Assembly: GCA_963970005.1 (NCBI GenBank)
Contig: CAXAMN010025639.1
Span: 516,070-580,069 of the forward strand
Direction of reading: 5' to 3'
DNA from: Durusdinium trenchii
Lineage: Eukaryota; Sar; Dinophyceae; Suessiales; Symbiodiniaceae
DNA length: 64,000 nt
The translations under genes were made by a program, and so were the position numbers. This document shows, piece after piece, positions 24,185-34,800 of the stretch (positions within the stretch are counted from its first letter, which is position 1; every line of letters begins with the position of its first letter). The notes beneath the pieces are model-generated. The model saw only the letters and a list, made by a program, of their open reading frames with translations, was not told the DNA's origin and searched no databases.

Positions 24185-24542
24185 GCCCCAGGTGAAGTTT
24201 CATAGGTTGAGAACTAGCGTGCCGGCTAAATTGTGGAGGTGGCGTGAGGTCGCAGGTTGGTCTTGGAAGCATTCAGGGGAGCATATAAACATCCTTGAGA
24301 TGCGTGCTGTCTTGACTACTCTGCGTTGGATGGTGCAACGGCGTCGGTTGAGTGGTTGTCGAATCTTGCACTTGATCGACAGCCTGGTATGCTTGCATGC
24401 ATTGTCACGTGGTCGTTCTTCCAGTCAGAAGCTTCGCTCAGTGTTGGTGAAAGTCAACTCGCTACTCCTCGCTGCGGACCTGCACCCCTGTTGGGGATAC
24501 GTGCATACAGCATACAAGTCAAAACCCCGCCGACCGGCCTAG
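24081..24542 (+). pseudogene. pol: RNase H-like domain of the retroelement
   Basis: This region shows the RNase H segment (RTSVPAKLWRWREVAGW, then EHINILEMRAVLTTLRW with the catalytic-type glutamate at 24297, then LHLIDSLVCLHALSRGRSSS with an aspartate). RNase H degrades the RNA strand of the hybrid during cDNA synthesis. The final conserved block NPADRPSR is encoded one frame over at 24523-24546, so a frameshift lies near 24515. The reading then stops at 24542 in this frame. Confidence 0.7.
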
Positions 24543-24563
24543 CCGGCGGCCGCTGAGGCGCAA

Positions 24564-25522
24564 ATGGGGAAAGTAAAGATGCACTTAGAGGGACGCAGCA
24601 AAGAGGAGAGAGCGAAGCAAAGACAAACCTTGGGAACGTTGAAGCAGTTAGCCTTACAGCCACAGACACGCAAGAGATACCAAGCCGCACGCGCGAAGTT
24701 CTATGCCTACCTCCATGAGAACCACCTTGAGCTCCCCCGCACTCTTTCAAAGTTCGATGACCTGTTGTCGGATTATGTAGAGCATCTATGGGCTTCCGGC
24801 GAAGGGCGTGCCCTTGCGAGTGATAGTGTTGCAGCTATGCAGGACGTTGAACCTCAGCTAAAGGGCAAACTTCAAGGAACCTGGCGTCTTCTGAAGACAT
24901 GGCACACCAATGAGGTGCCGAACCGGGCGCCTCCGCTACCTGAGGCGGTCCTGGAAGCCATGTTAGGATGGTGCCTTTTCCATGAGTACTACGCTTTTGG
25001 CCTGTCTTTGCTCTTGGGGTTTTACGGTCTACTACGTACTGGGGAACTCCTTTCGGTCTGCGGTCTGCAACCACCACATCTTCATGACTGCCCCCAATAA
25101 GCCCGCTGTGGTGTCGTTAGGTTTGACGAAAGGTGGCAAGCGAACTGGTGCCGCAGAGAGCATTACAGTGACCGTCACACCTGTTCTCGCCTGGCTTTGG
25201 GCCTGGAAGAAGACGTCGACCGCACACAGTCCGCTTACCCCTCCTCCACACCAGTGGCGTGCCAAGTTCAGTGAGTGTCTCTCTGCATTGTCATTGACTG
25301 ACATGGGGTTTCGGCCCTACTCGTTACGACGAAGGGGGCGCCACATTTTGGTTTGGAAAACACGGATCACTGGATAAAATCCTGATCCAGGGGCGTTGGG
25401 CGGCCGCCCGCACGGCAAGAATTTATTTGAACGAGGGGACTTTCCGTACTAGCCCAGTTGAGCTTACCAAAGAAAGCTCTTTTACCATATACACGCCTGT
25501 TTCACTCCTTGAAACCTCATGA
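24564..25522 (+). pseudogene. Tyrosine recombinase, two frameshifts
   Basis: The first part (to about 25045) contains an N-terminal helical region and the box I motif LLRTGELL, with the catalytic arginine at 25035-25037. The frame then moves by one base; the second part (to about 25334) reads AVVSLGLTKGGKRTGAAE and ends in PYSLRR. At a G-run (25334-25338) it shifts again, and the third part reads GATFWFGKHG, GRW and RIYLNEG, with the nucleophilic tyrosine at 25424-25426, stopping at 25520-25522. In box II a tyrosine stands where most recombinases have histidine. I believe this is common in the dinoflagellate group. The enzyme would integrate circular cDNA; this copy is inactive as read. Confidence 0.8.
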
Positions 25523-25566
25523 GTTGCCTCGAATGCTTGAGCGTACTATTGCAGGTAAGGGAGACG

Positions 25567-25855
25567 TGGAAGGGGGCCAGGGCTTGAATTTTTTCGAAGC
25601 GGAGACTGTGTGTTCTGTGTCATGAGAAAGACGATGTTGTACCTGTGCCCACGCTTTCCGGTGTTTGCGGCAGGTTTGGGGGGGTACGAGGGGTGTTGCT
25701 CTCTTCGTGGTCTGGCCGAAGAGGGTGGCACTGTGCCTCCGTGAATGGAACCAAGGTCCAAGGTGATGGAGAACGTCTTTCTCAATCGTCCGATTTTTCA
25801 TTCAATTTTGACACAACCCTGCATGCGCGGAAAAAACCTTGCGAGTTGAGTCTTT
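25567..25855 (+). repeat. Split direct repeat B1
   Basis: 289 bp, beginning TGGAAGGGGGCCAGGG and ending GTTGAGTCTTT. It matches B2 (25945-26231) except for a C/G change and a lost C near 25581-25595 and one extra G in a G-run. It abuts A2 directly, so the B1-A2 junction holds the fused right and left ends of the element. Confidence 0.93.
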
Positions 25856-25923
25856 GACTTACGTACTCGTTTTTAAAGACGAAATCCGCATTTGTGTTGT
25901 TCCGCAGATTCTCGGCTTCAGCT
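25855..25923 (+). repeat. Split direct repeat A2
   Basis: 69 bp, identical to A1. It shares its first T with the end of B1. Confidence 0.95.
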
Positions 25924-25944
25924 CCCTCCCCCCGGCCCTGAAGC

Positions 25945-26231
25945 TGGAAGGGGGCCAGGGGTTGAATTTTTTGAAGCGGAGACTGTGTGTTCTGTGTCAT
26001 GAGAAAGACGATGTTGTACCTGTGCCCACGCTTTCCGGTGTTTGCGGCAGGTTTGGGGGGTACGAGGGGTGTTGCTCTCTTCGTGGTCTGGCCGAAGAGG
26101 GTGGCACTGTGCCTCCGTGAATGGAACCAAGGTCCAAGGTGATGGAGAACGTCTTTCTCAATCGTCCGATTTTTCATTCAATTTTGACACAACCCTGCAT
26201 GCGCGGAAAAAACCTTGCGAGTTGAGTCTTT
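25945..26231 (+). repeat. Split direct repeat B2, right end
   Basis: 287 bp, the right terminus of the element. The flanking DNA begins with an AT dinucleotide tract (ATATATATACATATG). Confidence 0.93.
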
Positions 26232-26682
26232 ATATATATACATATGTATATTTATATTTATATTTAAATATATGTATCGCACATCAACAACGGCTGCTTA
26301 TGGCTTGGAGGGGCATTCTGAGAGGTCCGGAACACCTTGCCTTGCTTGACGCTACAAAGCTGCCTCAAGATGGAAGAAATCAATTGCATCCTTCATGCTG
26401 CTTCCATTCAAACCTCAGCATTGTTTGAGATCAGTACATGCTACGTGTCCATGCCCCAAAATTAGCTAGCAGCTTATCAGTGCACTCAATAAAACGATGC
26501 GGTACAACATAGGGTTGGCATGCCTGTTTTGCAGTTGGCTCTTTCTTTTCTCAACTTCGACCAATGTGGGGATGGGTTAAAACCACCTCGCCTCAACACC
26601 GACCTCCCAAGTAGGTCAACCACCTAGGTGGATTGACCCACATCCATGTTTTTATTGGCTTTTCACATCTTTTCACTGCCAG
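26232..26682. other. Spacer
   Basis: AT-rich tract at the element edge followed by unrecognised sequence. I see no gene. Confidence 0.5.
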
Positions 26683-26778
26683 GTCGAGCGCGTGCGCCGG
26701 ACATTGCCCAGCTCGGGCTCCGCACAGAGCGCGCGGAGCTCGCAGCCAGTGCCCTCGCAGCTGCTGGAGCTGCCGCAG
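26683..26778 (+). CDS. GC-rich exon candidate
   Basis: The 96-bp stretch lies between CTGCCAG and GTGAGT, a textbook acceptor and donor. It is far richer in G and C than its surroundings. Two frames are open across it: one in phase gives a serine- and proline-rich peptide, the other an alanine-rich helix (DIAQLGLRTERAELAASALA). I cannot choose between them, and no family is recognised. Confidence 0.5.
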
Positions 26779-27361
26779 GTGAGTCCAGCAGTCGGTGTGG
26801 AGGCCCAGGGTTAAGGTGCCAAGAGCCTCCAGGTTCAGATGCTGATCCAAATGTAGCATCAACTGCCTCACCTCATTCGCAAGCCTCCCACCAATGAGAC
26901 CAACATCATGAGGATGTAGGATGCAGTGAAGGAGGTCAACTTTGGGATATTTTGGGATGATTTGGCCTCCAACGCTATGAGTCTATGAGGGTTCTTTCAT
27001 GTTCTTCGCAAGCTTGGTTTTTGGCGTTTGGTTTCTGGACTTAACGGTTTTTCTCCACGTAAAGTTTGCTTCAGGGAAGCCAATCAGAAGTACACTACAC
27101 TGCGGATGCTACACGAATATTGCCAGAGGGTTATATACGACTATTCCTTACAAGCTGGAATCGTTCCCCGAGCATTTGCAACCGGCCCCAGTCACCAACT
27201 CCACATGAAGATGCTTCCTCCATGTGAAGTGGTCCTAGCGCGCTGCCTGCCATCCCAGGAACGGTGCTAGCGCCCTCGCGAGATTGAGGAGGCACTGCTG
27301 GGTGCGGTTGTAAGGAGCTCCGAATCACATGTTTGCCGCCCAGTGGGAACATGTTAAGGCC
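26779..27361. other. Spacer
   Basis: Open frames near 27000-27270 have no recognisable features. No RNA gene or repeat is seen. Confidence 0.4.
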
Positions 27362-27731
27362 CACACTCTGACATTGGGTTTTCAGTTAACTCAGTTCGCA
27401 GGTCGAAGAAAGGTGATGGAACAGAAAGGTGAAGCGTCCAGGCACTTGAAGGTGTTTGAACAAAGTGGTTTCTTCGTGACTGCAGAAATCAGCGGTGGCG
27501 AAACGGGCGCCGCGGCGCAGCTGCAGAAACCAAGGTTTGGGGGAAGTATCGTGGAAAAAACATGAATCACCGAGAAAATTGGAGTGACAGCTTGTGCAGC
27601 AGTTGGTCGCAGGTACGTCACTGGACGTCTCCAGTGATATCAGTACCGCCACAGAAGCCTCTTCGTTGGACTGTCACTTCTGTGGGGTAGATAGTCCCCC
27701 TGCGTGTAAAAACTCTTGGAAACAGAGTGTG
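27362..27731 (+). repeat. 370-bp dispersed repeat, copy 1
   Basis: It begins CACACTCTG and ends with the complement CAGAGTGTG, a 9-bp terminal inverted repeat, then runs into a CA microsatellite. It matches 28497-28860 in the same orientation with a handful of substitutions and a 6-bp indel near 27594-27600. An open frame within both copies (27405-27565 here) is more likely accidental than a gene. Sequence after it (27780-28010, CCTAAAAAGCCT-type repeats) is shared with 10030-10080. Confidence 0.9.
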
Positions 27732-28144
27732 ACACGCACACACACGCACACACACACACTCAGCCGCTTTGCGGCGCTTTGGCGCAAAAACCTAAATAGG
27801 CACCTAAAAAGCCTTAGAAAAGAATGAAAGAAAAAACAGAAAGAGCAGCGCTAAAAGGGCAGGAGAAAAAGATAGGTGTAGCAAAAAGTGAATACTTAGC
27901 CCTTGACTGGGGCAGGGAAACGAGCCTCAAGAACCACCTAAAAAGCCTGAAAGAAAGCCCAAGAAACGACAAAAAACGTAAGAAAGGAAGCGGGGGGGCA
28001 GGGAGGGGGTGTATGTCCATGTGTGTGTCTGAATACTTGGCACTCTAGAGTTACCGATTACTTAGCGGAACCAATTAGGTGCAATAGTTAGGGAGTGGGA
28101 CTTTAGTCTTAAACCGCCCGGGTAGAGTAGACTAGAACAGGGAC

Positions 28145-28198
28145 AACAGAGGGAAAGGCACCGACACACAAGTGTGTCGAGTACCATTTCCCTCTGTT
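28145..28198. repeat. 54-bp palindrome
   Basis: Outer 12-bp arms (AACAGAGGGAAA at 28145-28156 and its complement at 28187-28198) enclose a second 8-bp stem, CGACACAC with its complement, separated by two bases (28162-28179). The fold would be almost continuous. It lies between the two dispersed repeats. No target duplication is evident. Confidence 0.85.
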
Positions 28199-28496
28199 AC
28201 CCTAATTAGGTGGGGAGTAGAAAACTCGGCGGGGAGGGGGGGGTTGTAGTGTTTTGGGGGGTAATTCACCGTATGCCCGGCGGCTTTGAAATTCTGTATA
28301 CCTGGTTACCTGGCGGTCGTAAATCCGCGGTGCCCGGCGGCTTAGGTTTTTAAGAATACAGTGGTGAAACGAAAGTCCGTTAAGATAATCCAACGAGTGC
28401 AGAACGCGGTGAAATCAGTTAGTGGTACTCCAGCATGAGACAGCGCCCCAGTGACGGGGATCACACCCTGCACCCAAGTGGGACGGCAGAGCGGCA

Positions 28497-28860
28497 CACA
28501 CTCTGACATTGGGTTTTCAGCTAACTCAGTTCCCAGGTCGAAGAAAGGTGATGGAACAGAAAGGTGAAGCGTCCAGGCACTTGAAGGTGTTTGAACAAAG
28601 TGGTTTCTTCGTGACTGCAGAAATCAGCGGTGGCGAAACGGGCGCCGCGGCGCAGCTGCAGAAACCAAGGTTTGGGGGAAGTATCGTGGAAAAAACATGA
28701 ATCACCGAGAAAATTGGAGTGACAGCAACAGTTGGTCGCAGGTACGTCACTGGACGTCTCCAGTGATATCAGTACCGCCACAGAAGCCTCTTCGTTGGAC
28801 TGTCACTTCTGTGGGGTAGACAGTCCCCCTGCGTGTAAAAACTCTTGGAAACAGAGTGTG
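28497..28860 (+). repeat. 370-bp dispersed repeat, copy 2
   Basis: 364 bp, the near-identical partner of 27362-27731, with the same 9-bp inverted termini and followed by a CA tract to about 28878. The interval between the copies (27760-28496) contains purine-rich repeats and two GCCCGGCGGCTT words, but no gene. Confidence 0.9.
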
Positions 28861-28879
28861 ACACACACACACACACACG

Positions 28880-31800
28880 CACAAGCAAACACCATCGACC
28901 AGCACCTGGGTTGCTCATTGAAGAAACGAGTTGAACACATTCTTCCGATAGATATAGATGTGGTTCTACTGCCTTGTGTCCTTCAATCTCCATTGTGCAA
29001 AGGCCAGTGTAGACCAGCCAAGGCCGGTCCACACCCAAATATGTGTAGGGATGAGGCATTAGATCATTAGGCAGGTCATCCTTTTCGTTTCAGCATCATC
29101 CATGTCTCTTAAAACCAAAGCACCTCAGAGAAGTGCGTCTCGCAACTCCACCATTTGTTGCATACCTCGGCGGCCCAACGCTCAGGCGGCAGTCCATGCT
29201 CGGCATCGCGACCGGCCATGCCGCTTCCCTCAACGGTTTTAGAGCAGAACCCTAGGCCCTAGGCCATTGGAGTGGATAAAACCGAAGGTTGCTGGCCAGC
29301 GTCCAGATGCATGGAGCAAATCGATGCTCTCTGACTCAACATGGAAGTGGATAAAACATGAGAAAACCGTGTTTGCAAAAGATCGCTACGGAAAGTAGTG
29401 TTCCAAGAGAACATGTTCCACTTCCATGGTAGCAGTATAGCTGGAATAGATCTGGAGTTTCTCGATGCCACGACTGCCGTGGGCGCGAAACTGTGCGCTG
29501 GCAAACGCAAGCGTTGCGGTGGCAGAAACCAACGGGATTGTCGCCCATGCGCTCCCCAGCATGTCCAGTTGCTGGCAAAATAGGTAGCCATGCCATTCCT
29601 TAGCATAGTGTTTGAGTACCTGCAGGTAATGAGACGTGGAATTGGAGCTAGACTGCGTGCCCGGGTTTAGTTTCGGTCTCCTAGATGTTAAAAATAGGAC
29701 ACTTTGGAACAGCCATCCGCCCCAGTATGCGCCCCACAATGTATATTATATTTGAATATACAATGTGATTAAAAACACATTTGCAATCCGAAATGCAGAG
29801 AAGTGGCTCTCCCCGTTCTCACAGAGCGAGCCCTGTGCATGTAGGGAATCACATGGATTTACTTCGGCAACATAAGCTTTGGACAGAGGCTGTTCACAGG
29901 TGTTCAGTTTCCTGACCGCATCGAGTTGAATTGTGCTAGAAGTTTTTTTTTCTTTCTGATGGGGGAGCTGCATCGTTTCAGGTAAGTTCCTCAGATCACC
30001 GTGCAAGCTACTGTTGATGTCATGTATGCATCACCACTGGCACATGTGCCCAAAGGCAAGGTTTCTTGGTGCGTCAGCTTGCTCTAATTATATAGTTCCA
30101 ATTCAAAAGACAGCATAAAACCACGTCAGGAGAAAAACAAAAACACACATGGGCCAACCACTTGAGCTCGAGGTCGCCACTCATGTGCCCACACGTCGCT
30201 CACCACACAGCATCTTTCGGCTCCGTCGCACCGGGTGCGCGGCCGGTGGACGGCGCGCGGGGGAGCTCAGCTGAGGCGTTCGATCGACCATCTCCGACCG
30301 TTTCAGGGCCGAAGCAGAGGATTTCGGAAGGGTCCGGCCCCAGGATGTCATTGGACAACGATTTGGATTTGGTGAAGATCCCAGGTTCCAAATCAAGGGA
30401 TTGAAGTTTGCAGCAATGTCCTCAAGGGAGAAATCTGGGCAAGGGAATCGAGAAGCACCATTTCATGTATCGATGTTAACTTAAAGTATGCCAAAGTCAT
30501 CAAAAGTCTGCTGGAATTTCTTTCGACCTATTCTCACATATAATTCCAATTTTATATTCCAATTGAAGACTATGGCTGGACTCAAGTCGACTTGGTGTTT
30601 GCTGCTCTCCCCTTCGGCGCGGTGCTGCCCAGGCTCGGGCGCCGCACGGCCAGGGAGCCCGAGACTGGAGGGTTTTAGGGTGACTCTGCACGTAGCACTT
30701 CCAACGGGCGCCCAAAGGAGACCTATAAGTAGGGTAGGGTTGTCCATTGGTGACCCCTTGGAAGCAGCTGGTAGACTGTTGGATGAATAGAAGATAAAGT
30801 AATACGACTTCCTAGCAGAAATAGTTGAAAACATCTTGAATCTGGGTGGTTGTATGCCATACATTTTGTATACATATACATTATAATACTCCATTCCGCA
30901 TCGTTGAAGAGTCTTGGACGCTCAAGGGACGTTTTGTATTAGTCCCTGCTGAACTACCGGGCAGTTCCTTCTGAACTATAGACTATAGACCATTCTTGCT
31001 AGATCTTGCTACAAGTAGTTATTTGCTGGTAGAAATTGGCCTGCAAAGCTTCTCAATTGTGCAAAAGCAAGATGTTTCCTTTAGCATTGACCAGGTCCAT
31101 GCAGAATGGATGGTAGCATCGGCCTGGCACCGCAGAGGGAACTGCTTGGACCGCGACTTCGCACAAGACGTGACCCGAAGCGAGCCCTGAGTTGGGAGCG
31201 AAGTGGGCCCCCGTGTAGTGGTCTCATTTACAACTCTTGGCTCACAAAGACTGGTTTGGGGTTTCATCGGCCTCACCGCTGGGACCCGTTCCGTCATTCC
31301 TGACTTCGTTGTACCTGTGAAGCCTGAGGCTTCACAGCATGCTTTCAGGAACAATGCTTGCTTGTCCTCGCTGTGAAGATTTGGGGCACTTAGCTTCACC
31401 TCAGTCCATTTGGTGACCGCATTCAACTGTGTTGACCATCCAACCCAGACCAGCCATGTGTGGAACAATCTGGAAGATGTTACTTATATAATTGCACGCA
31501 AAGTTACTTACATTAATTAGGGGTCATAAATAGTGTAATTTGAATGTGTGCTCTCCTGGGCTGCTTTGGTGCTACGATTTGCCATGGTCTAGTTGCACTT
31601 CCAACATCCCGGTTGACATCCAAAATCCGAGGACGACTAAGTTGTGCTTCCGTAAGGTAGGGAGGATCCCCTTGGAACAGTGATCCAACACCAGTTCTAG
31701 CTATTTGGGGGTGTCCATAAAGCTTCCCCACTGTCTCAGATATGTTTCGTGTTTGGCCGGTGTCGGTCAAGAGTTAATTGAATACAGTACCTTTGAAGCA

Positions 31801-34800
31801 TGCTTTTTAAAGCTCAGATTTCTTAAATGGGTCATTCAAAGAGTTACCGGATAATCTTCCAAAAGCAAGGCCTCAAAACTGGGTCCTCTTGTGGCCTTCT
31901 TGGTTGACCTTGCAAAGACCTTCAGCACAGCCGCAGCCACAGCGCTCAATACCCCACGAGCGTGATTGACCACGTGTGATCCTTCGACCTATTTTTCAGG
32001 CGAGGTGCTCACGCTGGGATAGGTCCCAAACGTGGCAACCGGGTCCAGTCTCCCGTGACCGTCTTTGGTCGGGTGACCGTTTTGCCCCAACGTCCGTAAC
32101 CACGCGGTTGTACTCAAAGGCTCGAAGGTGGGCGGCTATGATCGCATCAAGGCTACACACAGTTTGTTTGGACGCGCAGATTCTGGCACAGATTTGGAAA
32201 ATGCTTCGGTAGAGGATTCGGTTGCATCCGAATGAAGCAATTGCCTTCTTCTTCTTTGTCACATTAATGCTCATCCGATTCTTGTTTCCTCAGCTGGTAA
32301 ACTGCTCACCTGTCCAAACGTTCGCTACAATTATTTGCCATGCCGTGGTGTGAGCATGCCATTGAAACTGCAATGAGATCGTAGGAAGGACGTTCTTCAT
32401 CTCACGCTTTGCTGAGGCGTACATCCACCTCAGTCAAATTTATGCCATTGAGAACTCCAAATGTCCTGGCTCAATTCCCAACTGTGTTCTTGCAGGAGGG
32501 GTGTTCAAAGACAAGCTTTTGGCTGAGGAGGAGGGTTTGATTTTTTCTCACCTGCAGCTTATCCACAGTCTACCCAGCCTATTTTGGCCTTTCTATGAGG
32601 AGTCAGTGCAGGTACCACATCACCTAAAACTGCCCTTTGTAAGTCCGCCTCAACCAGGCCGGCGGCATGCGCGGACTCATGGTGGCTTCGCGGGCGGCCA
32701 AAGGATCCAAGAGGCAATCGGTGTGGCAACAAAAAGCAGTAGAGGCGATCCAAGAGGCGATCCAGTAGTTTTCAGAGTAGATGGCACAAGGGCCCCCAAG
32801 TTAGGTGGTTGATCTGGAACCATTTACTGTAAAGGACATCTTGGGGGTTGTGCCAGTACTCTGACACTGGTCCTGGGCCTTGAGAGCCTTGAAGGTAGAC
32901 ATGCCCTAGTCCTGGTTCGATTCAATGGCTGGTTGCACGGGAGAGAGGAATGCCCCACCTAGCAACCCTACCCTTTAAGGCCCCTGGTCTTTGGAGACCT
33001 TTGATTTTATGGGAAGTTTCTGGAGCTCAGATGAGCAGCCGCGGGACAGCGCATCAAGACAAGTGGAGTCATGGCTGGAGCCAGTCAGTGTTGCTTTCTC
33101 AGGCGCTGGCGACCTTGAAAAGTGCGCAGCTGTCGAATACTTTTGTGGAATTCGGGTGCATGACAATCCTTTAAACCCAATCAAACCGAATTGAATTGTT
33201 CTTTAACATGTCGTCTCCCATGATCGGTACAGTCCGCACCGGGTGATCCCGATGCGCGGGAGGCGTTTGATGGGCCTTGAGGTGCCACCTCCAAAGATGG
33301 AAAGGCCGAGCCTGCCCAGCTCGTGGCTGCGAGAGTCAGCAAATTGGGGAGTTTTCAAGAGTTCAGTATATACGGAGAATGTTCCTTGAAAGGGCACCAA
33401 CGGGGCATACCCCGGTGCTATAATTTTAAGCCATAAATAACTCAAACCCACCTCCACCCGCCCTGTCGGACTGCGCAGGACGACGCTTGGTAGCTTCAGC
33501 AGCCTTTGGGAACTCACGAGGTGCGCAGGCGACTGGAATGATGAGTGGGACCACCCATGCAAGGCCCGAAGCATTCGAACAAACTATATATATACACATA
33601 ATTCCTGCTGTTGGGTCTTTTTCTTTTGGCGAGTTTTCGTTGACCAATCAAGGAATCAGGGATTGATCCAGATCGGAAGTCTTTGGGTTTCTTCATGTGC
33701 TCGAATTGAATCACGGAAGCCCCCCATAGTCAGGAACGCGGTTCGTTGGCCCTCGCGAGGTTTCTGGCCACCTGGGATGGCCCTGATGTTCCCATCTACG
33801 TCCCCGTGACACAGGCGCCACCAGTCCAATTCGTGAGAAACGTCATCCGCTGGACATGGACTCGGCACGTGAGGCTCAAGGCAAGAAGATCAGGAAGACA
33901 TCGAGAATTCTCAAGAATCTATGCCTTCCGTCTTTGCATTTGGAGTTCCACTATTGGTGCAAGACGTGCTTGACACTGCATGTATCGGCCTTTTTTCGTA
34001 TGTGTCTATATGTTCGTTGGACGACCATGTCGGCGTTTTTTTTGCCCGGCAAGGTGAGCAATGTGGTTATTGGGCCCAAACGAGGTAAAACAAAAATAAG
34101 AAGTCCAACATCTCCGCATGCCCTGGAAGTCTAATACCACGGCCCCCGATACTGAAACCGCAGTTGAAACCGCCTCAAAACACCGCGCCTGATCTCGCTC
34201 CAAAAGGCCTTCGCTCATCGGATGGCCGCCCTTCGCTCATCAGATCGCCGCCCTTCGCTCATCGGATGGCGTTCGAACTGCGTGGGGTGACCAACACCGA
34301 CGGCGGTCGAAGCGCTTTTCTCGCTCACCGGTTTCTGGGAAGGCAGGCCGCTTCACCTTGGCGGAGGCCATGGCAGTAGGCAGGGACAGACCGACCCGTT
34401 CAAAGCGTGGCCAAATCAGTCACGCGTTCCTGTGGAGCTTTTAGGGAATGTGGAATTGAACAACACTTGAACCACACACATTTGGTGTGTGCAGCTTGGG
34501 AAAGGCAAGCTCGTGGTAACCACTGTCTCACCTCGTTGAGTTTAGATGATGTCCGAGTAGTAGTGTAGCTTCTTGTTACTAGTGGCTATTTGCTCCTAGT
34601 ATAGTAGTGCCCTTGTTACTAGCAGCGATGCCCTTGTTCCTAGGAGATAATGTTTTCAGCTGCTTGTTTTGTGGTCAAGGCGAATGAAGGGAAGGTCGAT
34701 GGCCCTGGGGATTCGTGGAGGTGCGCTGCCAGGAACGTCGGACGTTGTGCGGTTGATGTTGTTTCAGAAGCACTCCGAAGCGTCAATGGAGCACTCAAAC

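Larger units (their letters stand above)
21193..26231 (+). mobile_element. Tyrosine-recombinase retrotransposon (PAT/Ngaro-like)
   Basis: This 5039-bp element has, in order: repeat A1 (21193-21261), gag-like frames, RT, RNase H and tyrosine recombinase frames, repeat B1 (25567-25855), repeat A2 (25855-25923), a 21-bp linker, and repeat B2 (25945-26231). A1 and A2 are identical over 69 bp. B1 and B2 are 289 and 287 bp and differ at about three positions. This order of split direct repeats is known for the PAT and Ngaro groups of the DIRS order, which integrate with a tyrosine recombinase rather than a DDE integrase and leave no target duplication. None is visible here. All coding frames are disrupted, and the RT lacks its palm, so this copy is not autonomous. 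Confidence 0.88.

Noticed and set aside
27405..28700. Repeated 55-63-codon frame in both 370-bp repeats
   Set aside because: Identity follows from the DNA duplication; the frame has no start context or motif, and the 9.8-kb relative does not keep it.
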